From Natroniella sulfidigena (lineage in GTDB: Bacteria > Bacillota > Halanaerobiia > Halobacteroidales > Halobacteroidaceae), in assembly GCF_023223645.1 (NCBI RefSeq), contig NZ_JALKBY010000006.1:1-64000 (forward strand): DNA of 64,000 nucleotides, read 5' to 3'. Shown here piece by piece: positions 8,506 to 17,747 of this stretch. The translations under genes were made by a program, and so were the position numbers. Below the pieces are notes generated by a model, which did no database searches, was not told where the DNA came from, and saw nothing but the letters and a program-made list of their open reading frames with translations. The stretch's first letter is position 1; every line of letters begins with the position of its first letter.

Positions 8506-9810
8506 TTAAACAATTATCATAATATATCCCATTGCTATAGAAATGACTATCAATATTACCCAAAAATAAGCTGTAACAGTACTAAATTTCTTCTGATAAT
8601 CTACTCTCTCACTAATCTTTCCTATATCACGATTCATTTCTTGAGCACACTCTTCACAAGTAAATCTATTAAACAATTTCAGGAACGTATAATAATAACT
8701 ATCATCATAACAAATAAGCTTATCACACTTATTACAGCTATAACTCTCCCCTGTCTCTGGCTTATCAGCTATCTTTCCACAGTCAGAGCAAAGCACTCCA
8801 TTATTCAACCGTTTATTAGTATATTCAGAGCGGATATTACTCTCACTTCTAACCAATCTATTAAGCCCATTGAAATAACCAGCAGCCTCAATGACTTGAT
8901 TTGAAACCTTCAAATTGATCTTATCCTTAGGATATTTAATCTTCTCAACCCCACAGATTGTAACATCCTTCTTTTTAGGGACAACCTTCTTCCTATAAGT
9001 TACATTATTCTTTCCCTTATACCTTATCCTCTCACTATGTCTATTAATCGCTTTTTCAATCGTTTTTGACTTCAACTCTTCTTCCTTAGAGGAGAAATCA
9101 TAGGCATTCTCAGAAACTTCTTTCCCCTCAGCACTTTCTAAAAATCTCGTTAATCTCGAACCCAAAGGCTTACCCTGTTCATCAAAGTAAATATAACTTT
9201 CTTCATTGATTCTATACTTAGTTGCTTGACTCTTATAGAGCGTATCCACAGAATAATCAACCTTGTAGCAAGTAGCATAGGTCGTTTTTCTATCTTTAAT
9301 AGCTAAGTAATCGGCTATCGATTTAGGGTGAGCTTTTAATTTTATCTTTAATTTTGTTTCAAAAATATTCTTAATCTCCTGCTCACTAGCTTGTTTAATC
9401 TCATCTACTATAATATCTTCCTCTTCCCAAAAGATATTATAGCCATGCTTGGCCCCTAGCTCTTTTAACTCTTCAAATTCTATACTTTCAATCTCACAAT
9501 CAGTTACATCTTCTTTAATATAATCTTTAGCAGGCTTGGATAACCTACTTGTCGTGATAATAATTCCTCTCTTTACTTTAGCAGTTATCATTGCTGAATG
9601 GAATTTCTGGACAACATCTCTCCCAACTGAATTACTCCAACGTTTACATTCTACAAATATTTTTTTAGAATTATGAGTTATAATCAGATCTTTACCTTTA
9701 TCATTAACCAGAGGAGTCAATTCAACTTTATCATATATATTATCTAATATTTGTTGGCATAAACTCTCAAATTCCTCTCCTGAATAATTATTTAAATTGA
9801 TATTTTTCAT
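8506..9810 (-). CDS. Mrr-like restriction endonuclease with Zn-ribbons and a C-terminal membrane helix
   Basis: A 434-residue protein. The N-terminal 120 residues are an Mrr-type PD-(D/E)xK nuclease with all catalytic residues: GKD at 39-41 and ECK at 54-56, followed by the QKFHSAM helix. The middle is unassigned. Near residue 340-395 come Cys pairs (CSDC, CNKC, CEEC) forming one or two zinc ribbons, and the last 25 residues form one membrane helix. Mrr enzymes cut modified foreign DNA; the membrane anchor is unusual and suggests surveillance of incoming DNA at the envelope. It has a strong ribosome site (GGAGGATTCAG). Confidence 0.75.
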   Translation of the reverse strand: MKNINLNNYSGEEFESLCQQILDNIYDKVELTPLVNDKGKDLIITHNSKKIFVECKRWSNSVGRDVVQKFHSAMITAKVKRGIIITTSRLSKPAKDYIKEDVTDCEIESIEFEELKELGAKHGYNIFWEEEDIIVDEIKQASEQEIKNIFETKLKIKLKAHPKSIADYLAIKDRKTTYATCYKVDYSVDTLYKSQATKYRINEESYIYFDEQGKPLGSRLTRFLESAEGKEVSENAYDFSSKEEELKSKTIEKAINRHSERIRYKGKNNVTYRKKVVPKKKDVTICGVEKIKYPKDKINLKVSNQVIEAAGYFNGLNRLVRSESNIRSEYTNKRLNNGVLCSDCGKIADKPETGESYSCNKCDKLICYDDSYYYTFLKLFNRFTCEECAQEMNRDIGKISERVDYQKKFSTVTAYFWVILIVISIAMGYIMIIV

Positions 9811-9995
9811 CTGAATCCTCCTACTATTTTATAAACTAATTAATAGTTTTTCCTAAATCAATAATAATAATCCAATGTTTAAATTTAACCTACATAATTT
9901 AAGCCTATAAATGATATAGTTTAAATCATTAGAATGATAATCTGTAAGATTAATAACATTCTAACAGCACAGTCTTATCGAGAGTTATTAACTAC

Positions 9996-10040
9996 GGGCC
10001 AACTTATCGAATTGCCACAAGAATTTGCTTCCTTTAATGT
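9996..10040 (+). repeat. second copy of the GGGCCAACTTAT... fragment
   Basis: Matches 4366-4410 and includes the GGGCCAAC octamer. The stretch 9811-10158 also holds the terminator at 10095-10118. I see no gene in it. Confidence 0.4.
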
Positions 10041-10094
10041 GATTATTGTAAATACCTAAAATTATGCAATCCTAATTTCCAGTAAAAAAGAAAA

Positions 10095-10118
10095 ACTCTT
10101 ATCCGCTAAGATAAGAGC
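10095..10118 (-). terminator. intrinsic terminator (repeated type)
   Basis: ACTCTTATC/GATAAGAGC hairpin with TTTTTCTTTTTT on the leftward side. It lies 40 bases after the stop of the HNH nuclease gene, and the flanking 35 bases repeat those at 1340-1373. Confidence 0.7.
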
Positions 10119-10158
10119 CTACTAATTAATCTTTGGTTTTTAAGTGTTGGCCCTAGTA

Positions 10159-10971
10159 CTAACCTTGAGCCTTAAGTTTTAGCTTATTTCTATCCTCTTT
10201 TGAATTAATCACATGCATCTTTCTATGGCAATTTGGACAAAGAGCTACTGTATTTTCAATAGAATCCTCTCCCCCTTTTGACAACCACTCTATATGGTGA
10301 GTTTCTAAATATGGCTCACCAGCCTTGTTTTTAAAAGGAGCTTCCTTTTCACACAATTGACAATACCCCTTTGCTCGGCGTTTAGCATACTCCGACACGT
10401 AAGGATCTCTTACATAACTACTACTAGTAACCTCTCTAGTTCCAGGCTTCTTATTAGTATTAATAGCCCGCCTTTTCAAAACTTCATCTTCAGTTTTCTT
10501 GGCCTTTTTCTTTCTTTTCTTCTCAGTCTTATTAAACCTTACTTCAGATAAGGGTTTAGGTCCATTACTAATCAACTGCAAAGGAAACATCCATACCTTA
10601 CGTAATTCATTATTTTCATCTAACTGCACTTCTTGATAAGACCTCTTAGCTAATTTAACTTGTCCTAGAAATTCATAATCATTGGGCTTTATCTTTTCAA
10701 ACAAGTAGCCACTAATACCACTATTATTTATATTAGCTAACCTTTTATTTGCTCCCTCAAGCTTCTGGTCTCCTACTCTTCCTGTTCCAGTGTAATGCAA
10801 AATATTACCTTCCCAGTAATCTTGATAGAATGGATCTGATTGATCAGAGATTATAACAATACTTTTACTCTTTGAAGAATATCTTATTCCCCCTGAAACT
10901 CCACATTGAAAGGTTGTACGTAATTCTTCATGTGTTAGCCGCTCTCCAACTTCAAGCTCATCTATTTTCAA
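10159..10971 (-). CDS. McrA-like HNH endonuclease with N-terminal reader-type domain
   Basis: A 270-residue protein. Residues 1-130 resemble the modified-base reader (SRA-like) domain of ScoMcrA-type enzymes (RTTFQCGVSGGIRYS ... DPFYQDYWEGNILHYTG). The C-terminus is an HNH nuclease with CQLC, ETHHIEWLSKGGED, NTVALCPNCHRKMH, so both zinc-binding Cys pairs and the catalytic His are present. This suggests a type IV restriction enzyme against modified DNA. The TTG start follows GGAGGAGTTAAA and overlaps the stop of the Nudix gene, so the two are cotranscribed. Confidence 0.85.
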   Translation of the reverse strand: MKIDELEVGERLTHEELRTTFQCGVSGGIRYSSKSKSIVIISDQSDPFYQDYWEGNILHYTGTGRVGDQKLEGANKRLANINNSGISGYLFEKIKPNDYEFLGQVKLAKRSYQEVQLDENNELRKVWMFPLQLISNGPKPLSEVRFNKTEKKRKKKAKKTEDEVLKRRAINTNKKPGTREVTSSSYVRDPYVSEYAKRRAKGYCQLCEKEAPFKNKAGEPYLETHHIEWLSKGGEDSIENTVALCPNCHRKMHVINSKEDRNKLKLKAQG

Positions 10972-11357
10972 TTTAACTCCTCCTTTATTTGATCAACAAT
11001 CTCTACATCAGCAGGTACAAATTGATAGTTATTTAACTCTGCTAAATCAACCCAGCTAGCAGCATTATGCTCCTTAACCTCTATCTCTCCTGAACTTAAT
11101 TCAGCTAAGTAAGCAAAGATTCTAACCTTACTAAAATTATATTGATAAATACTTTCTGTAATAAATCTAGTAATCTTAATTTCTACTCCCAATTCTTCTT
11201 TAATTTCACGGATTAGACTCTCTTTGGGGCTTTCACCCTCTTCAATCTTCCCTCCAGGAAACTCCCACATTCCGGCCAGTTCTTGAGGTTTATTTCGCTG
11301 GGCGATAAAGACTTGTCTAGCTTCATTAACCATAACTGCAGCTACTACATCAATCAT
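10968..11357 (-). CDS. mutT: MutT-type Nudix hydrolase
   Basis: A 129-residue protein with the Nudix box (G35 GK IEEGESPKESLIREI KEELG, pattern Gx5Ex7REUxEExGU). The context 'FIAQRNKPQELAGMWEFPGGK' is typical of MutT, which hydrolyses 8-oxo-dGTP to prevent misincorporation. Several Nudix subfamilies share this context, so the exact nucleotide substrate is inferred. Good ribosome site (AAGGAGGATAAT). It is the first gene of a two-gene operon with the HNH nuclease, so a role in cleaning modified nucleotides linked to restriction is possible. Confidence 0.85.
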   Translation of the reverse strand: MIDVVAAVMVNEARQVFIAQRNKPQELAGMWEFPGGKIEEGESPKESLIREIKEELGVEIKITRFITESIYQYNFSKVRIFAYLAELSSGEIEVKEHNAASWVDLAELNNYQFVPADVEIVDQIKEELN

Positions 11358-11420
11358 ATTATCCTCCTTGTTATTTTATCTCTCTACTTCCCGACTTGAC
11401 TAAGAAGTCATAAGTGTTAT

Positions 11421-11516
11421 CTAATTGCTTAAGTTTAGGTATTCAAAAGCCAAAGATAATTGACTATAACCTCCACAATTTCTAAGTTGCTCATCTCGAT
11501 ACCATTTAAACTCCAT
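11421..11516 (-). CDS. possible 31-residue protein or gene remnant
   Basis: A short frame (MEFKWYRDEQLRNCGGYSQL...) preceded by a good ribosome site (AAAGGAGAATAAGAA). No family recognised. The translated sequence is polar and looks like the start of a larger protein cut short, but no continuation is visible downstream. The rest of 11358-11842 has a hairpin (next entry) and GGGCCAAC octamers at 11630 and 11680. Confidence 0.3.
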   Translation of the reverse strand: MEFKWYRDEQLRNCGGYSQLSLAFEYLNLSN

Positions 11517-11692
11517 TTCTTATTCTCCTTTAACCCTAATTATTAATCTTCATTATACAAACTTAGTCAAGAAATAAGATTATCCTGCTTAGATAATTAT
11601 TTTCACCCTTCAATTAGATCCTGTTTAAGGGCCAACATCTGCAATCATTATAGCAGCCAACTCCCGAGATTGGCACAAAGTTGGCCCGAAAA

Positions 11693-11730
11693 GAAAAAAA
11701 GCCAGCTCTATTTAAGAACTGACCAATAAA
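11693..11730 (-). terminator. intrinsic terminator (second repeated type)
   Basis: Hairpin GCCAGCTCT/AGAACTGAC with seven T residues on the leftward side, followed by CGGGCCAAC. The 75-bp block including GCAGCCAACTCCC and GTTGGCCCG recurs at 31583-31655. It lies downstream of spoVS. Confidence 0.55.
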
Positions 11731-11842
11731 CTATATACTTCATTAGCCCGATAATCTTTTTAATTGATTTTATTGTTTCTTATGAAATATTTTGCTACTC
11801 CTTATCTTACCTTTTAAATATTTCATGCTAATATCAATCCAA

Positions 11843-12103
11843 CTATTTAGGCTTTACAATAAATTTAATAGCCGTTCTTGTCTCCCCAGCAATTTCAACA
11901 TCTATAAATGCTGGTATACAAATAAGATTAAGTCCACTAGGTGCTACAAACCCCCTAGCAATTGCAATAGCTTTTACACTTTGATTCACAGCTCCAGCCC
12001 CAACAGCCTGCATCTCAGCATAACCTTGCTCCCTTAAAACACCAGCAAGTGCACCTGCAACTTTATTAGGGTTTGATTTAGTTGCTACTTTTAATAATTC
12101 CAT
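11843..12103 (-). CDS. spoVS: stage V sporulation protein S
   Basis: An 86-residue protein recognisable as SpoVS over its whole length (MELLKVATKSNPNKVAGALA ... GAGAVNQSVKAIAIARGFVA). It is the usual size for the family. SpoVS is a small Alba-like nucleic-acid-binding protein needed for spore coat assembly and coordination of late sporulation. Strong ribosome site (AAGGAGGTCTAAT). Its presence shows a sporulating (or formerly sporulating) host. Being inside the island is unexpected; it may be an extra copy carried by the element. Confidence 0.93.
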   Translation of the reverse strand: MELLKVATKSNPNKVAGALAGVLREQGYAEMQAVGAGAVNQSVKAIAIARGFVAPSGLNLICIPAFIDVEIAGETRTAIKFIVKPK

Positions 12104-12134
12104 ATTAGACCTCCTTAATTATTTACCTACCTAT

Positions 12135-12413
12135 TTAATAAGTTAACCAATATTTTACAAACACCTTTATTAAATTATTTTTTTTAGTTGATATCAAGAT
12201 AACAACAAAATTTTTAACATAAGCCAACACCAAAAACAAAGGGATAGTAGTACTGACACAATCACTCACTATCTCTAATAGCCCCATTTCAGTCGCTCCA
12301 AGAACAGAGCTTATTAGAAAAACCATAAAGACCATATCCTTACGAGTCTTGTCAGACTCTCCATGAAAATCATAGAAACCATATCCGCTCCCGATATCTA
12401 TATTGCTTTCCAC
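12135..12413 (-). CDS. doubtful reading frame over a repeated element
   Basis: A 92-codon frame from GTG with some hydrophobic segments. It spans a 200-bp DNA repeat whose other copy (35403-35600) has no open frame in this phase, and its 3' half crosses the dispersed hairpin. I therefore think the DNA or RNA element, not a protein, is the conserved object. No protein family recognised. Confidence 0.2.
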   Translation of the reverse strand: MESNIDIGSGYGFYDFHGESDKTRKDMVFMVFLISSVLGATEMGLLEIVSDCVSTTIPLFLVLAYVKNFVVILISTKKNNLIKVFVKYWLTY

Positions 12414-12420
12414 TCCTTGT
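12222..12420 (-). ncRNA. candidate structured RNA element, copy X
   Basis: A 200-bp segment shared with 35403-35600. Read leftwards both copies begin GGAGTGGAAAGCA, contain GAGCGGA, a small hairpin (here GAGTCTGACAAGACTC; in the other copy GGGCTGATAAGCCC, different bases but the same pairing), then TTGGAGCGACTGAAA, and end in the dispersed hairpin followed by TTTGTTTTTGG. A paired change in a hairpin between copies suggests selection on RNA structure. Identity unknown. Confidence 0.4.
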
Positions 12421-12473
12421 GATTATTGCAAATACCGAGAATTATGCAGTCCTAATTCTCAGTAAAAAATCAA

Positions 12474-12499
12474 GACTCTTATCTTAATAGATAAGAGTC
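12474..12499. terminator. hairpin of the ACTCTTATC type, copy 4
   Basis: Stem GACTCTTAT/ATAAGAGTC; flanks match the copy at 10095 (ATTATGCA before, TCTACTAATTAATCTTTGG after). No gene ends nearby, so it is probably a relic. The rest of 12420-12857 has an imperfect hairpin around 12634-12660 (GTCGTGAAC/GTTCACGAT) and a GTTGGCCC octamer at 12679, but no gene. Confidence 0.5.
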
Positions 12500-12857
12500 T
12501 ACTAATTAATCTTTGGTTTTAAATTATTGGCCTTAGCGCAACTTTTTGAAGGTGTGATTCAGGAGTGCCCTCCTCCTGAACTACATCTTCCTTTTAAACG
12601 CCATAGTTTTCCATTTAAGCACTATGATCTAGATGTCGTGAACCCTCGTAGTTCACGATGTCCCATTTTATGCAGGTGTTGGCCCGTTAAAAGAGGCTCT
12701 TCTAGATTGCGGAGCTTGAAAAGCAGTTAATATTGAATATTTAATAATTAATAGTTGAAAACCAAAACAATACATCTTCTTTTCATGCTTTAATTTACTT
12801 TATTTAAAGTATTTTTAGATCTTTACTATTCAATGTTCAATATTCTCTATTCATTGC

Positions 12858-13195
12858 TCTTCAGTCTCCTACTTAACGGAGTATTGGTTGTAACATGTAT
12901 TTATCGAGACAATTCAAAGACCAATTCAAATCTTTCAGTCTCCTAGTTAACGGAGTAGTGGTTGTAACAGCAAAATATTTAGATTATCGGAGTTTAGAAG
13001 CACAACTTTCAGTCTCCTACTTAATGGAGTAAGTGTTGTAACATCAAAAAGGCACTCTAGAAAGGAGCTACGATAATGCGTCTTTCAGTCTCCTACTTAA
13101 TGGAGTAAGTGTTGTAACATTGGGTCGAAGTCGCCCGAAGGATGTCTAAGCGTTACAACTTTCAGTCTCCTACTTAATGGAGTAAGTGTTGTAAC
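12858..13195 (-). CRISPR. CRISPR array 1: 5 repeats, 4 spacers
   Basis: Five 37-bp repeats (starts 12858, 12932, 13006, 13082, 13159) on the given strand begin CTTTCAGTCTCC and end TTGTAAC; spacers are 37-40 bp. The leader is on the right, so crRNA is read leftwards with repeats in the form GTTAC...ACTGAAAG. The leftmost repeats differ most from the others, as expected for the old, leader-distal end. The three rightmost share TTAATGGAGTAAGTG, a variant not used in the other two arrays. Confidence 0.97.
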
Positions 13196-13320
13196 CGCGA
13201 AATTTCTATATCCTCGATCCTATGATAGCGGGCTTCCACCACTTCCTTTCTCTTAAATCCCCTTTAAATTTTCGCAAACCTAATCTTGCACGAAAAACAG
13301 GGGGCTTTGCGAAACTCTAA
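13196..13320 (-). promoter_or_regulatory. leader of CRISPR array 1
   Basis: About 125 bp closely similar to the leaders at 17748 and 30271, with the shared blocks CGCGAA, TCGATCCTATGATAGC and a 9-bp inverted repeat TTTCGCAAA (13270-13278) ... TTTGCGAAA (13306-13314) separated by 27 bp. It directly abuts the stop of the helicase-HNH gene. Confidence 0.85.
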
Positions 13321-16227
13321 TCAACTCTTATCTCCTAACTTACGATTTACATCTCCTCTTAATAACTGTAAATTATCAATTCTACTCTTCCCGCCTTCAC
13401 ACATTGGAATGATATGATCTACTTCAAAAGGTAGCGTAGACTTACTTTTATATCCTGTTTGAGCACAAATATAATACCCATCTTTATCTTGTGACTTTTC
13501 ATAAACTTCCCCTCTTAATTTTCTCCAAACTCTTTCATCCTTCTTTCTTATTTCAGACAAGGATAAATCTTCAAACTTAATTAAATCTGGTATCACTTCT
13601 ACTTCCTGAGAAGGTTCCTTAGGTGGTCGAGCAATATTTTCTATTTCTATATTTAGCTGCCTAATAAAATACTCTTTATTATAATTAAACAACACCTGCC
13701 AGAAGTTATTTTTTTCCTCCCATAATTGATCTTCATAGTCTGTTTTCTCTTTTCCTCCTATACTATTCTCATATATATAACGAGCTTCCTTAGATAAGTC
13801 AAATTTATCTCTATCCTTTAACTCTAAAAATGATGGCTTTAATCCTTTAGAAGCATAATATCTCAAAACATCTTTAATATCATCAATTTTATATTCTAAA
13901 GTAAAATCTTGACCTATAAAATATTCTTTCTCAACTATCTGGCATAAATTATTTAATTCTTCAGATGATAATTCCTCATGATCAACTAAGTTGTAGATTT
14001 GAAACAACTCTTCTAAGTCATCAATAAAATTACCGTAAGCTTCTTTCATATCATCATAAATCAAAACTTCACAATTTTTCTCCATCTCTTCTCCAGAAGA
14101 ATCCTTAATTAATATAGAGAAAGTATATAAGCCTACTGGAATTCTTTCTAAGAAATTTATTCTTTCTAATCTACTAGTATCAACAGTCTGATCCATAATA
14201 CTAGCAAACTCTTCAATCTTTTCTATTGATACTAATCTCACTATTTTCTCTCTTGTCTTATTAGTCTGTTCACTAAAATCAATATTTTCTTCAAGATATA
14301 ACTTCTCTGGGTTTACCCAATTAATCTTATCTTTCCACTCATCAATAAAGCTAACAATATATGCTTCTTTAGTTCCACCAGCTTTGGTTCCTCTTAAAGC
14401 TCGTCCAATCATTTGAGTCATCAAAATAGTTGATATTGTAGGTCGGGCTAAAAACACAGTCTGAACATTAGGCAAATCCACACCTTCAGTTAAAATTTCT
14501 ACATTAACTAATACATCAACTTCTCCTTTTCTAAATCGTTCAACCTTCTTTTTATTCTCTTCAGAAGAAATTTGAACATTATGTGTAGCATCTCTAATAC
14601 TTGAAACAATATATTCTGAAGCAATACCTCTATTATTAAAGAGTTTATTTAAAGTTATAGCATGATTAATATCAACACTAAAAACTAGTAGTTTACCATA
14701 TTTTTCTTTATTTTTTACATAATGATCTACAATTATTTTATTACGCTTTTTACTACCTGCAATCTTTTTAGCAATATCAGTCTTTAGCTGAGATGATTTT
14801 ATACTTTCCATATCTTTAGGTGTTAACTCATTATATACATCTAATTTAGTACTCTGTTCTTTAAAGATTGGAGCAGATAAAATACCTCGATTAATTAATT
14901 GCTTTAAATCAACTTTATATAATACATCATCTTTAAATACCTTTTTTAATAATCCTTTTTCATCTTCAAAAGTTCTAAAAGGGGTAGCTGTTAATCCTAA
15001 TAAACTAAACTTATCTACATTATCTTCAAGTCCGTCTATTATTCTACGATAAGTCTTAGCAGTTGCATGATGAGCTTCATCTATTACTAAAAATACCTCA
15101 TCTAAGTCTTTAGCCCAATTGTCAATTACATAATTCATACTACGATATAAACTATCCTTACTAGCAATGATAAAATCATCATTATTTTGAATATTAACTG
15201 GTCGATCATGCTGACCAGAAATAATACGATAACGAAACTCTTTACGTTTAGTCAATAGATCGGAATAAGCGTTATTCTTTAATGCATTATAGGCTTGATT
15301 TAGTAATTCATGTCTATGGGCAATCCACAGTACCTTCTTTTTTTTGTTGATTACATTCTTCAATAGCCACTGTATAGCTGTTAAAGTTTTTCCACCACCT
15401 GTAGGAATAGCTAGCACGCCAGAAAATGAACCTTTCTTTCTAAACTTGTTATTAATAGCTTTAATTGCTTCTTCTTGATGAAAATATAGTTCAAATGGGC
15501 TGTTAGCTTTATTGACTTTAATTCTTCCAGCATAATCACTTTTAATTTGTTGAGCATTCTTTTCTATTTTAGCTCTTCCAGTCTCACTAACCTTAATTTT
15601 AAAAGTTACTAATTCATCATAAGAGAAATTATTTAAATCAGCCCTATTTTCCGCAGTATCTTCTACAATAATATTATACTTATTAAGATAATGATTAATT
15701 GCATTCAATAACTTTGTACTACTTCTTTTATATCCAAATTTCTTTATAAAACTTCTAAATTTAATTTTTCCCCACTTTACCTCTTTAGCCTTAAGATTTT
15801 TTTGTAAATTTGAAACTACCTTTTCCACTCCCTCATTAAAATTACCAGCTCTTACATCTTGCTGAATTAGATTTATTCTCTTTTTAAGCCAATTTCCTCT
15901 ATTATCCCCTGCTTCTTTAAATTGAAATGTTAAACGTTGGTGTTCTGGTAGGTTATTTAAATAATTTAAATAATCTTTTTCTTTTAAAGTAGAACCATAA
16001 TCGATAAGTTGTAATTTATGCTTATCTAGCAGCTTAATTAATAATTTAAAAACCTTCTCTCTATCAACCTGATTATTAAAACGAGACCATATCTTCTCTA
16101 ACTTTAAAGTAGTAATTCCAGAATTATATTCATTCACTATATCGTTTAACTTACTCTTTATTTCTAAAACAATTTTTTCTACTTGCTTTTCTAATATATC
16201 TTCTAAAAGTTCACTTGTAACTGACAT
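13321..16227 (-). CDS. superfamily 2 helicase with C-terminal HNH nuclease
   Basis: A 968-residue protein. The N-terminal 230 residues are helical and unassigned. A type III restriction/DEAD-like helicase follows: Walker A AIPTGGGKT (about 275-283), VIDEAHHA, GLTATPFR, and motif VI MIGRALRG. The last 60 residues form an HNH domain (CAQTGYKS ... EVDHIIPMCEGGKSRIDNLQ). This pairing of DNA translocation with a nuclease fits a single-protein restriction or anti-phage effector. I cannot assign it to a named system. It sits between CRISPR arrays 1 and 2 with its own ribosome site (AAGGAGTGTTGTAG). Confidence 0.8.
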   Translation of the reverse strand: MSVTSELLEDILEKQVEKIVLEIKSKLNDIVNEYNSGITTLKLEKIWSRFNNQVDREKVFKLLIKLLDKHKLQLIDYGSTLKEKDYLNYLNNLPEHQRLTFQFKEAGDNRGNWLKKRINLIQQDVRAGNFNEGVEKVVSNLQKNLKAKEVKWGKIKFRSFIKKFGYKRSSTKLLNAINHYLNKYNIIVEDTAENRADLNNFSYDELVTFKIKVSETGRAKIEKNAQQIKSDYAGRIKVNKANSPFELYFHQEEAIKAINNKFRKKGSFSGVLAIPTGGGKTLTAIQWLLKNVINKKKKVLWIAHRHELLNQAYNALKNNAYSDLLTKRKEFRYRIISGQHDRPVNIQNNDDFIIASKDSLYRSMNYVIDNWAKDLDEVFLVIDEAHHATAKTYRRIIDGLEDNVDKFSLLGLTATPFRTFEDEKGLLKKVFKDDVLYKVDLKQLINRGILSAPIFKEQSTKLDVYNELTPKDMESIKSSQLKTDIAKKIAGSKKRNKIIVDHYVKNKEKYGKLLVFSVDINHAITLNKLFNNRGIASEYIVSSIRDATHNVQISSEENKKKVERFRKGEVDVLVNVEILTEGVDLPNVQTVFLARPTISTILMTQMIGRALRGTKAGGTKEAYIVSFIDEWKDKINWVNPEKLYLEENIDFSEQTNKTREKIVRLVSIEKIEEFASIMDQTVDTSRLERINFLERIPVGLYTFSILIKDSSGEEMEKNCEVLIYDDMKEAYGNFIDDLEELFQIYNLVDHEELSSEELNNLCQIVEKEYFIGQDFTLEYKIDDIKDVLRYYASKGLKPSFLELKDRDKFDLSKEARYIYENSIGGKEKTDYEDQLWEEKNNFWQVLFNYNKEYFIRQLNIEIENIARPPKEPSQEVEVIPDLIKFEDLSLSEIRKKDERVWRKLRGEVYEKSQDKDGYYICAQTGYKSKSTLPFEVDHIIPMCEGGKSRIDNLQLLRGDVNRKLGDKS

Positions 16228-16382
16228 CTACAACACTCCTTATTATTTGTAAACTTTACTTGTTAGTCATATAAACTTATTCAATTATCATTCTCTCAAG
16301 AAGCCTATTAGAAATTCATTAATTTTGACTTCCTCTTTCAAATGAACAACTAATTTCATTATAACTATTCTCTATTCATTGC

Positions 16383-17747
16383 CCTTTTGTCTCCTACTTA
16401 ACGGAGTAGTGGTTGTAACGAGATATCTATTGATGGGATCGTTGGCCCGCAGACATCTTTCAGTCTCCTAGATTGCGGAGTATTGATTGTAACTTTGAAG
16501 TTGGAATAGATAGCTTACATTGTGAAGTCTTTCAGTCTCCTAGATTGCGGAGTATTGATTGTAACATATCATTTTTGAGGAGGAATATCAATGACTCATT
16601 CTTTCAGTCTCCTAGTTAACGGAGTATTGATTGTAACTTGCAGGAGCTGATTAAAGAGTGTAGATCCTTTCTTGGCTTTCAGTCTCCTAGTTAACGGAGT
16701 ATTGATTGTAACAAGAGCGTTAGGATACGAATATACAGAGGTAACAGAAGCTTTCAGTCTCCTAGTTAACGGAGTATTGATTGTAACATAGAATCCAAAT
16801 TGGATGAGTTTATGCGTAGAATGCTTTCAGTCTCCTAGTTAACGGAGTATTGATTGTAACTAAGTTATTATTGGTGTTTGTGATAATAGCTTTTTTTCTT
16901 TCAGTCTCCTAGTTAACGGAGTATTGATTGTAACGAAGATATGGGAGCAGGAAAGCCAACGAGGATAATCTTTCAGTCTCCTAGTTAACGGAGTATTGAT
17001 TGTAACTAGAGCAAATCAAATCTGAATATGAGGAATATAAGGAACCTTTCAGTCTCCTAGTTAACGGAGTATTGATTGTAACGACTTGTGCCATCTATCA
17101 ATCTCATTAGCAGACACATCCTTTCAGTCTCCTAGTTAACGGAGTATTGATTGTAACTATAGGTTGCAGGTGTGACATGATACATGAGGTAACGCTTTCA
17201 GTCTCCTAGTTAACGGAGTATTGATTGTAACTAACACACCTATTGGCAAGCCTATGGAAATGGAAGACTTTCAGTCTCCTAGTTAACGGAGTATTGATTG
17301 TAACTCTACATCGGTGTCAACTACTCTTCCTGCTGCTTGCAACTTTCAGTCTCCTAGTTAACGGAGTATTGATTGTAACTATTAAAATAGACGAAGAAAC
17401 AAGAAGTTATGATGACTTTCAGTCTCCTAGTTAACGGAGTATTGATTGTAACCCTGGATACTTTGCCTGGTAAGGTAATACTAGATACTTTCAGTCTCCT
17501 AGTTAACGGAGTATTGATTGTAACTGATATGTCGCCTTCCTCGAACTGCTGCTGAACTTGCTCTTCTTTCAGTCTCCTAGTTAACGGAGTATTGATTGTA
17601 ACTCAAAACGAGAGAAATAACACAGCTATGGCTATTTTCTTTCAGTCTCCTAGTTAACGGAGTATTGATTGTAACTATACAAGATAGGCTCCTGGGAGCA
17701 ATTAAGAAAGCTTTCAGTCTCCTAGTTAACGGAGTATTGATTGTAAC
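16383..17747 (-). CRISPR. CRISPR array 2: 19 repeats, 18 spacers
   Basis: Nineteen 37-bp repeats with 35-38 bp spacers. Sixteen carry CTAGTTAACGGAGTATTGATT; the second and third have GATTGCGGAG instead, and the first (16383) is degenerate. Leader at the right end, leftward transcription, stem CTCC/GGAG in the crRNA sense and an ACTGAAAG 5' handle. The longest and most uniform array here, so probably the most active. Its oldest spacer (16420-16456) contains the octamer GTTGGCCC. Confidence 0.98.

Noticed and set aside
12700-12718. Possible extra CRISPR repeat fragment (TCTAGATTGCGGAG)
   Set aside because: Only about 12 bases match the variant repeats of array 2 and neither flank continues the repeat.
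12527-12730. 67-codon frame after the hairpin at 12474
   Set aside because: No ribosome site, improbable composition, and it runs through inverted repeats and a GTTGGCCC octamer; no family resemblance.
17243-17434. Open frame across CRISPR array 2
   Set aside because: Its translation is the repeat unit (FSLLVNGVLIVT) recurring; an artefact of the array.
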